In this document: piece by piece, positions 1 to 6,085 of the stretch
Layout: every line of letters begins with the position of its first letter
Position numbering within the stretch: the first letter of the stretch is position 1
Assembly (NCBI GenBank): GCA_031266695.1
Contig: JAISAK010000210.1
Span: forward strand, 1 to 9,649
Source of the DNA: Treponema sp.
GTDB lineage: Bacteria; Spirochaetota; Spirochaetia; Treponematales; Breznakiellaceae
Length of the DNA stretch: 9,649 nt
Direction: 5' to 3'
Made by a program: the position numbers and the translations under genes
The notes under the pieces: generated by a model
Seen by the model: only the letters and a program-made list of their open reading frames with translations
What the model was told of the DNA's origin: nothing
Databases searched by the model: none

Positions 1-78
1 GTCGAATAAGTTTTCATTCAAATTACTCAAAATTTGAGCCACTTTAGCTATTCTCTCTTGGAAATAGTGTAATCATAC

Positions 79-318
79 CAGGGCAACGTCATTTATCTTC
101 ATGTTCTGGGAAACTACCAAGTTTTGGAAGAAATTTTAACCGCAAAGAAGACCGCTAACGCGGTCAATTAAATGAGAAGAAGGCGAAGAAGTTTTTGTTC
201 TCAAATCCTTTTTTCTCTTCCTTTTTCGACTTATTCGCCTTCGTGGTAAATTTTTTCTTCAAAGCGTACTTCTTTAAGGAGAATTTTGACGCTGAAAAAA
301 GTAAATGACGCCACCCTG
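79..318. mobile_element. MITE-like non-autonomous element, 240 bp, with TIRs and 9-bp target duplication
   Basis: The left end (79-95, CAGGGCAACGTCATTTA) and the reverse complement of the right end (302-318, CAGGGTGGCGTCATTTA) match at 14 of 17 bases, and the three mismatches sit together. The element is flanked by perfect 9-bp direct repeats TAATCATAC at 70-78 and 319-327, as expected of a target-site duplication. It has no room for a transposase. The interior holds a hairpin GACCGC-TAAC-GCGGTC (150-165) and a 13-bp inverted pair with one mismatch (179-191 with 230-242). CAGGG ends with 8-10 bp duplications recall the ISAs1 family; that assignment is from memory and tentative. The insertion ends 53 bases before the lepB start codon, so it may affect lepB expression. 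Confidence 0.75.
179..242. repeat. Inverted repeat inside the MITE-like element
   Basis: GAAGGCGAAGAAG (179-191) pairs with CTTATTCGCCTTC (230-242), one mismatch in 13, around a 38-base pyrimidine-rich centre. AACCGCAAAGAAG at 139-151 recalls a class of intergenic sequence seen in many bacterial genomes. That resemblance is from memory and was not tested. Confidence 0.45.
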
Positions 319-371
319 TAATCATACTCCGCCGTATTGCAAATAAGGGCGCTTTGTGATAGTTTTGATTC

Positions 372-1367
372 ATGGTCGAAGATAGCGGGGGCCCTGATTT
401 TTTTGACCGGCTCCAGGGCCTTACCGAAGCCTGGTTAACCAGACGAAACAGAATACGCCGCGTAAAAAAAGAAAAGTCCCGGAAGAAAAATCCCGTGCTG
501 GACTGGGTGGAGGCCTTTCTCTGGGCCGCCGGGGTTGTGCTGCTTATTAACCAGTACCTCCTTCAGGCTTACCAGATCCCGTCGGGTTCCATGATCGATA
601 CCCTGCTTATCGGGGATCATGTTTTTGTGAATAAAATTGTCTACGGCCCGGAACTGCTTCCGGGCCTGGGAAAACTGCCCAGTCCCTTTAAGCCAAAGCG
701 AAACGATATCATCATCTTTGAGAATCCTTCCTATATTTCAAGGGGGCCGGTTTTTGATATCGCCCAGCGTATTATCTACATGCTTACCCTCTCTCTGGTG
801 GATATTGACAAGGATGAATCCGGGGAGCCAAAGGCGCATTTTCTCATAAAAAGAGCCGTGGGCATGGAGGGCGACCATTTTACTATGGAGAGGGGCGAAA
901 TGCGCCTTCGTTTCGCGGGGGAAGACAGTTGGACGGAGGAAAGGGAATTTAACGGCGGCCGGAACTGGAATCACAATATCACCCGGATAATGGATGTAAA
1001 TCAGTACCCCGCGCTGGAAGCCGCGGGAAGGGCGGCCGCTTTTTCGGATTTGGGGCTCAGCCCCCCCCAGCGGCTTGCCGGGGCCGGCCGGGACGCGGGC
1101 GGCATACGTTACCCCGATTACCTTGCCCTGGAACGCTTTCGCCTTGAAACCCTGCGCGGGGCAATGCCCCAGGAAAGCCGTTATGCCATGCTCCTTGCGC
1201 GGCGCCGGCTGGGCTGGTATGTGCCGGAGGGCAGGGTGCTGCCCCTGGGCGATAACCGGGATAATTCAAGGGACGGCCGCTACTTCGGGCCTGTCAGAAA
1301 AACCAAGGTACTGGGCAAGGGTTCGATTATTTACTGGCCCTTAAAACGTATGGGAATTATCCGGTAA
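372..1367 (+). CDS. lepB: Signal peptidase I (first of two tandem copies)
   Basis: This is a membrane-bound serine protease of family S26 that removes signal peptides from exported proteins on the outer face of the cytoplasmic membrane. A basic N-terminus (residues 25-39, rich in K/R) is followed by one transmembrane segment (about 43-63). The catalytic Ser box IPSGSM puts the nucleophile at S73, followed by TLLIGD. The general-base Lys lies in FLIKRAVGMEGD (K160), and the conserved box GDNRDNSRDGRYFGPV is at 293-308. All family catalytic motifs are present. At 331 residues it is in the range of Gram-negative-type enzymes, with a long domain between Lys and the last box. The start is forced: an in-frame TGA lies at 366-368, and the next in-frame ATG is the Met inside the catalytic box. 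No Shine-Dalgarno sequence is visible, so initiation may be weak. It is the first gene of a probable lepB-lepB-hemW transcript. Confidence 0.93.
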   Translation: MVEDSGGPDFFDRLQGLTEAWLTRRNRIRRVKKEKSRKKNPVLDWVEAFLWAAGVVLLINQYLLQAYQIPSGSMIDTLLIGDHVFVNKIVYGPELLPGLGKLPSPFKPKRNDIIIFENPSYISRGPVFDIAQRIIYMLTLSLVDIDKDESGEPKAHFLIKRAVGMEGDHFTMERGEMRLRFAGEDSWTEEREFNGGRNWNHNITRIMDVNQYPALEAAGRAAAFSDLGLSPPQRLAGAGRDAGGIRYPDYLALERFRLETLRGAMPQESRYAMLLARRRLGWYVPEGRVLPLGDNRDNSRDGRYFGPVRKTKVLGKGSIIYWPLKRMGIIR

Positions 1368-1382
1368 GAAAGGCGGCGGGCA

Positions 1383-2111
1383 ATGTTTGACAAGTGGCGA
1401 AAGTATTCCTACGCGTCCCAGAAAAACCAGCGGCATCATCTACTGTGGATATTTCTTTTTTTTCTTGTCCTGTTCTTTCTTTATAATTTGCTGACTTCCT
1501 TCGTGTTTTCCCTGTGGGTACTGGAAAACGACACCATGCAGCCCGGCCTTTCTTCGGGGGACCGCCTCATTTTTTCCTCCTTTGCCATACCTTCGCTTCT
1601 GGCGGGTATTGAAATTCTAAATCCCTCCCTTCCGTTCAGGCGGGGCAACATCGTACTGGTTGACATGGACGGGGGCGAAAAGAAAAAGATGCCCCTGGTC
1701 ATTGCCGACGGGCTTATTCGTTTTTTTACGGCCCAGCGGATAAGCCTTTTCGGAAACGAGGAAAGGTTCTACGTCAAACGGCTTGTCGGGCTTCCCGGCG
1801 ACGAGATCGTCATGACCAATTTTATCCTCCGGGTAAGGCCCGCCGGGGACTCTTACAGCCTTACCGAATTTGAGCTTTCTGATAAACCCTATGATGTGAA
1901 TATTCCCCAGGTGCCGGCCCTTTGGAACGAAGTGATCCCCTTTTCGGGGAATATGAGCCGGATAGTCCTGGGCGAAGATGAATGTTTTGTCATTTCCGAC
2001 GATAGAAGCAATACCAACGACTCCCGTACCTGGGGCCCCATTTCGGCGGATCTGATCAGGGGCCGGGCTTTGTTCCGGTACTGGCCTCTTACCAAATTAG
2101 GCCGGCCCTAG
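1383..2111 (+). CDS. lepB: Signal peptidase I-like protein with Thr at the catalytic Ser position
   Basis: A second S26 family protein of 242 residues starts 15 bases after the first, with a purine-rich AAGGCGG before the ATG. A strongly hydrophobic segment covers about residues 20-46. The nucleophile box reads ENDTMQPGLSSGD, so T51 sits where SxSM normally has Ser. The remaining active-site features are kept: FYVKRLVGLPGD gives the general-base Lys K132, and SDDRSNTNDSRTWGPI (205-220) matches the last conserved box. Keeping the Lys and the last box argues against simple decay. It could be a Thr-nucleophile peptidase, a substrate-selective variant, or an inactive partner of the upstream copy. 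Tandem lepB genes are also annotated in Borrelia (recalled). Family membership is firm; activity is uncertain. Confidence 0.87.
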   Translation: MFDKWRKYSYASQKNQRHHLLWIFLFFLVLFFLYNLLTSFVFSLWVLENDTMQPGLSSGDRLIFSSFAIPSLLAGIEILNPSLPFRRGNIVLVDMDGGEKKKMPLVIADGLIRFFTAQRISLFGNEERFYVKRLVGLPGDEIVMTNFILRVRPAGDSYSLTEFELSDKPYDVNIPQVPALWNEVIPFSGNMSRIVLGEDECFVISDDRSNTNDSRTWGPISADLIRGRALFRYWPLTKLGRP

Positions 2112-2115
2112 TACC

Positions 2116-3393
2116 TTGCCCTTCCGGCCGCCGGTGACCGCTTCCCTTTACATTCACGTTCCTTTCTGCGCCGGGGTCTGCGATTACTGCGATTTCTATT
2201 CGATCCCGGTCGGGGCCGGCGACAGGCGGATGGACGCCTATATAGATCGCCTGCTTGCCGGCGCGGAGTGTTTGCTACGGGATTCCGGCCTGCGGCGTAT
2301 TCCCACGGCGTATATCGGCGGGGGAACCCCCTCCGTACTCGGGGCCGCAAGGTTTAAGCGTCTTCTGAAAGGGCTTGGCGGCCTTATGGCCGCTTTGGAT
2401 GAAGGGCCCCGGGAGTTTACCGTGGAGGCAAACCCGGAATCCGCGGACAGGGCTTTTCTTGAAGCCTGCCGCGAAGGCGGCGTAAACCGTTTAAGCCTGG
2501 GGGTGCAAAGTTTTCACGAAGCTTCGCGGCGCGCGGTTCACCGGGTGGGCGGGGCGGCCCTGCTTCCCGAAAGGCTGAAAGGGGCGCGCGAAATCTTCGG
2601 CTCCGCCTTCTCCGCGGATATCATCAGCGGCCTTCCCCTGCAGGGCGAATCTTTTCTGCTGCGCGACCTGGAACGGCTCCTTGAATACGAACCCGGCCAT
2701 GTTTCGCTTTACAGCCTTACGGTGGAACCGGGGACGCCCCTCGCGGAGTCCTCCCGCGCGGCAGCCCGGGCCGCCGGCGCTCTGCCGGAAGGCGCCGCTC
2801 CGCTCCCCGGCGCGGACGAAGCGGATCGGCTGTGGCTCTGCGGCCGGGGCTTTCTTGAAAAGGCCGGCTACGAACAGTACGAGGTGTCCAATTTCGCCCG
2901 GCCGGGAAAGCGGAGCGCCCACACCATCCGTTACTGGCGTATGGAAAACTGGCTCGCCCTGGGGCCGGCCGCTTCCGCTACGATTATAAGCGATTCGGCC
3001 CCCGCCGGCGGGGGGCGGCGTTACACGGTTTTGCCCGATCTGGAGGCCTGGCTCAAAGGGCCCCCGGACGCGCCGCCGCTCATCGAAGAAAGTCCGGACG
3101 CCGAAACCCTGATGAAGGAAACTTTTCTCATGGGATTCCGTTATATCGAAGGGCCCGATCCTGCCCTGTTTGAGCGGCGCTTCGGCGTAACAATTGAGAA
3201 CGCGATACCGGAAACCCTTGCCCGCTGGCGCGAGCGGGGACTTGCCGGGGCCGGCAGGGCGGCTCTGAACCGGGAGGGCCTGCTTCTGCTCAACCCTTTT
3301 CTTTTGGATGTTTTTGAGGAGCTGGAAACATCAGCCCCCCTGCGACAAACTCCTATCCAAGCAGATCCGAAAGCCTGCGGTAACACTGGTTGA
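2116..3393 (+). CDS. hemW: HemW-type radical SAM protein (putative heme chaperone)
   Basis: HemW binds a [4Fe-4S] cluster and SAM, and in characterised bacteria delivers heme to membrane respiratory proteins. It was long misannotated as oxygen-independent coproporphyrinogen oxidase. The start of the domain reads YIHVPFCAGVCDYCDFYS with cluster ligands C18, C22 and C25. Phe follows at the position where HemN has a fourth Cys, which is the HemW pattern. GGGTPS (68-73), NRLSLGVQSF (124-133) and HTIRYWR (269-275) are further family motifs, and the C-terminal part (about 330-400) matches the HemN_C domain. The motif after HTIRYWR reads LALGPAAS instead of the common GxGxGAHG. At 425 residues it is slightly long. 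The start is unsure: TTG 2116 lies four bases after the lepB2 stop without a visible ribosome site, and GTG 2134 is the alternative. Translational coupling to lepB2 is likely. The 3' end overlaps hrpA by 41 bp. Confidence 0.88.
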   Translation: MPFRPPVTASLYIHVPFCAGVCDYCDFYSIPVGAGDRRMDAYIDRLLAGAECLLRDSGLRRIPTAYIGGGTPSVLGAARFKRLLKGLGGLMAALDEGPREFTVEANPESADRAFLEACREGGVNRLSLGVQSFHEASRRAVHRVGGAALLPERLKGAREIFGSAFSADIISGLPLQGESFLLRDLERLLEYEPGHVSLYSLTVEPGTPLAESSRAAARAAGALPEGAAPLPGADEADRLWLCGRGFLEKAGYEQYEVSNFARPGKRSAHTIRYWRMENWLALGPAASATIISDSAPAGGGRRYTVLPDLEAWLKGPPDAPPLIEESPDAETLMKETFLMGFRYIEGPDPALFERRFGVTIENAIPETLARWRERGLAGAGRAALNREGLLLLNPFLLDVFEELETSAPLRQTPIQADPKACGNTG

Positions 3394-5953
3394 TAACGTG
3401 CTTGACCTCCGGGTCGACTTCTTCTCCCAATTCGTCGATAAGGCTTTCCACGCTCGCGAGACTTTCGTTAAGGCTGGTGTGGAAACCCCGGGAACAGCGG
3501 AACCAGTAATTGTCGTCGCCGGTAAAGAGGGTAAGGAAGCCCAACTCCCGTCCGCCCTTTTTCCATAACGCGGGCTTTACCAGGTCGTCCAGGTAGTCAA
3601 GCAGGAAGGCAAGATTTTCGCGGGAGCTGAAATTTTCTTTCCGGGGCCAGTCCCGGTCAAAAGCGCCCTCCACGTCGAGGCCGGCACTGAGGAAAAGGAT
3701 AAGTTCCAGCTTTTCTCCGGCAAGGAGGGTATACTGATTGTCCACGGTGATCATGCCCTTGAGACCCTTGTAGACGATCTCCGCGGGGATACGATCCCGC
3801 ACCGCCTTGAGTCTTTCCCAGGGAAGGACAACGGTTTTTTTCCCTTTGATGGTTTTGATTTCAAAAACCTCGTCCGCGATTTTGATATTGTTGGTAAAAT
3901 CCCTGGGTTTTTTGAGTTTTTCCGTTCCGCCTTCGCCGCGGTCTGCGGCAAAGAGCCCCGGGCTGATCCGTTCAAGCACTTCCCGCGAAAGGGGAGAGAC
4001 CGACATGGCGTACATACGGCTGGTGCGCACAATTTCACCGGCGACAATGTACCGGGGATCCATCCTGAACATTACCGAACCGGGGTGAATGGTTATCCGG
4101 TCCGCGGTAAGGCTGCGGTAGGTTTCGTCCCTCCGGGAACCGCGCGAATCCCCGCGGCTTTTTCCGCGGCCCTCGTTCTCCCGCACGCACACAAACTGAA
4201 TCATCCCCTGTCCTATGCAGCAGAGATAATCCTCAACGCTTCCGCCTTCAAGCACGGGAATTTTCATGGAAGCGAGGATCTCTTCAAGCTGGACAACCAC
4301 GTTGGCAATCTCCGCCATTGCCCGCTCGTCCAGGTAGTTCCTGTCGCAGAAGCGGGCCTTGTTTGCCGCGTCCCCGTAGGCTTTGAAAAGCTTGAGGTAT
4401 GAAACAAAGTCCCCGCCGGGATCGCGGAAGCCGTGATGGGCCCTGCGCGCGTCGGTTTCTTCGCCCGGCGGAAGTATGTAGGGACTCTGGGTGGAAAGAA
4501 AGGCCGCGGCGATAAGGGTCTCGCGGATCACCTGGGGGAAGCGGAGTATCGCTTCAACGATGATCCGCGACTGCCGGGGGGCAAGGGGAAATTCGGTCAT
4601 CATCTTCCCGATATTGGACAGAGTCTGATCCGGCTCCAGGGCCTTGAGCAGATTCAATGTCTCTATGGCGGCGACGAGTCCTTCCTTTTCCGGCGGCGAG
4701 ATGAAATCGAAGTCCTCAAAATCGGAAAGGCCGAGATCGGCCATGCGGAGAATCACTTCGGAAAGATCGGTGCGGAAAATTTCTTCGACGGTAAAGAGGG
4801 GGCGGTTCTCAAAATCCCTGCGGGGGTAGAGGCGGTAGCAGGTTCCCTCGCCGGTGCGGCCCGCTCTTCCTTTGCGCTGATTTGCCGAAGCCTTGGAGAT
4901 GGGCGCCTCGACCAGGCTTGAAGTGAAGGTCCGGGGGTTGTACCAGTTGATTTTCGAAAGCCCGGAGTCGATGACGCAGGTGATTCCGTCGATGGTCACC
5001 GAGGTTTCGGCGATGTTTGTGGAAAGAATCACCTTGGTTTTTCCCGGCGGCGCGGCTTCAAAGACCCGTTCCTGCTCCTCCTTACCCAGCCTTCCGTAAA
5101 GCGGAAGCAAATGCAGGCGGCTGCCCGCGGGACTCCCGGCAAGGATGTTCATGCAGTCCTTTATCATCTTCTCTCCCGAAAGGAAGATAAGGATATCCCC
5201 TTCGCGGTTTTCCGCGATAAAACGCGCGGTTATGGATTCGATTTTCGCCGGAATGGCGTCCGCCGCGCTCTGATTCGTTTCCCTTTCTTTTTTGCCTTTT
5301 TTTTCACGGTACTGACGCGCCGGCAGGGGAGGGGGCTGTCCGGCCCCGGGCCCCCGGATTTCACCCTGGCCCGGCAGGAGCGGATCATAGATAAGGCTTA
5401 CCGGATAGCGCTGGGCCTCAATCTTTACCACCGGGCACTCGCCGAAATATTCGGAGAAGACCTCCGCGTTGATGGTGGCGGAGGAAATGATTACCTTGAA
5501 GTCTTTCCTGTTTTCAAGCACCCGCTTGAGGAGTCCCAGAATGAAATCAATGTTAAGACTCCTTTCATGGGCTTCGTCAACAACCAGAAGGCCGTATTTG
5601 GAAAGCCAGGGATCAAGCTTCATCTCCTGAAGAAGGATTCCGTCGGTCATTATTTTGATCCGGGTCTGCTGATTCGTTCTGTCTTCAAAGCGCATCTTGT
5701 AGCCCACAAGGCCGGGTATGACCGTTCCCATCTGGCGGGCAATGAACTCGCTTACCGATACCGCGGCGATTCGGCGCGGCTGGGTTACGCCGATGATTCC
5801 GCGGGACGAATAGCCGGCTTCCAGGAGAATCACCGGAAGCTGCGTAGTCTTTCCCGAACCGGTGGGGCTTTCAACCACCACCGCCTGATTTTTTTCAAGG
5901 GCCGATAAGATTAACTCACGATGCTTGTAGACAGGCAACTCAAGATAGTACAT
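3353..5953 (-). CDS. hrpA: DEAH-box RNA helicase, short HrpA type
   Basis: This is an ATP-dependent superfamily 2 helicase of the DEAH/RHA group, expected to remodel RNA or ribonucleoprotein in the cytoplasm. Motifs in order: Walker A ESPTGSGKTTQLP (28-40), TQPRR (57-61), DEAH (126-129), SAT (158-160), FLSGE (257-261), TNIAETSVTIDG (312-323) and QRKGRAGRTGEG (359-370). Winged-helix/HA2 and OB-like regions follow from about 380 on. GSGKTTQ rather than the PPGAGKTT of HrpB favours HrpA. At 866 residues it is much shorter than the roughly 1300-residue E. coli protein and close to the compact HrpA of Borrelia. Residues 193-235 form a low-complexity Pro/Gly then Lys/Glu-rich insert between the two RecA domains. 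ATG 5953 is followed directly by the usual LPVYKHRELIL start of the domain. No Shine-Dalgarno sequence precedes it. It is divergent from ppdK. Confidence 0.92.
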   Translation of the reverse strand: MYYLELPVYKHRELILSALEKNQAVVVESPTGSGKTTQLPVILLEAGYSSRGIIGVTQPRRIAAVSVSEFIARQMGTVIPGLVGYKMRFEDRTNQQTRIKIMTDGILLQEMKLDPWLSKYGLLVVDEAHERSLNIDFILGLLKRVLENRKDFKVIISSATINAEVFSEYFGECPVVKIEAQRYPVSLIYDPLLPGQGEIRGPGAGQPPPLPARQYREKKGKKERETNQSAADAIPAKIESITARFIAENREGDILIFLSGEKMIKDCMNILAGSPAGSRLHLLPLYGRLGKEEQERVFEAAPPGKTKVILSTNIAETSVTIDGITCVIDSGLSKINWYNPRTFTSSLVEAPISKASANQRKGRAGRTGEGTCYRLYPRRDFENRPLFTVEEIFRTDLSEVILRMADLGLSDFEDFDFISPPEKEGLVAAIETLNLLKALEPDQTLSNIGKMMTEFPLAPRQSRIIVEAILRFPQVIRETLIAAAFLSTQSPYILPPGEETDARRAHHGFRDPGGDFVSYLKLFKAYGDAANKARFCDRNYLDERAMAEIANVVVQLEEILASMKIPVLEGGSVEDYLCCIGQGMIQFVCVRENEGRGKSRGDSRGSRRDETYRSLTADRITIHPGSVMFRMDPRYIVAGEIVRTSRMYAMSVSPLSREVLERISPGLFAADRGEGGTEKLKKPRDFTNNIKIADEVFEIKTIKGKKTVVLPWERLKAVRDRIPAEIVYKGLKGMITVDNQYTLLAGEKLELILFLSAGLDVEGAFDRDWPRKENFSSRENLAFLLDYLDDLVKPALWKKGGRELGFLTLFTGDDNYWFRCSRGFHTSLNESLASVESLIDELGEEVDPEVKHVINQCYRRLSDLLG

Positions 5954-6085
5954 ACTATAAGCATAACAGCGTTGCGTTAAGAAGGGAAGCGGAAGAAGCG
6001 CACCCTCGTATTCGTCCGGTAAAAATTAATGATGATTTCTTTTTATGCCGAATATGATATATTGTGAAGAAGTGTGGAGGAATTA
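5954..6085. promoter_or_regulatory. Divergent hrpA/ppdK intergenic region
   Basis: This 132-bp region must hold the start signals of both genes. For ppdK, TATGAT at 6053-6058 is a good -10 candidate, but no strong -35 box stands at 16-18 bp, and TATATT at 6058-6063 is an alternative. On the hrpA strand TATGCT and TATAGT lie almost against the ATG. If one is a real -10, the message would be nearly leaderless, which fits the missing ribosome site. All calls are by eye. Confidence 0.4.
6076..6080 (+). promoter_or_regulatory. Ribosome binding site that sets the ppdK start
   Basis: GGAGG is followed by five bases (AATTA) and ATG 6086. An in-frame GTG at 6074 overlaps the GGAGG itself and cannot use it, so ATG 6086 is the real start. 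Confidence 0.85.

Larger units (their letters stand above)
1..371. other. Gene-free leader region upstream of lepB
   Basis: No convincing coding region lies here. The outer parts (1-69 and 328-371) are AT-rich and contain a small perfect inverted repeat around 26-38 (CTCAAA, one base, TTTGAG). Most of the rest is the inserted element at 79-318. I see no clear sigma70 promoter for lepB. TTGACG at 286-291, inside the element, resembles a -35 box but has no -10 box at proper spacing. Confidence 0.6.

Noticed and set aside
164..373. Minus-strand 69-residue reading frame in the lepB leader
   Set aside because: It is composed of the inside of the MITE-like element (Lys/Phe-rich low complexity), overlaps the lepB start and shows no ribosome site or family motif.
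5111..5908. Plus-strand 265-residue open frame opposite hrpA
   Set aside because: It lies wholly within the helicase gene, antisense to its conserved motifs, and reads like a shadow frame in GC-rich DNA.
6074..6085. GTG 6074 as the ppdK start (four residues longer)
   Set aside because: It overlaps the GGAGG ribosome site that fits ATG 6086 at normal spacing.
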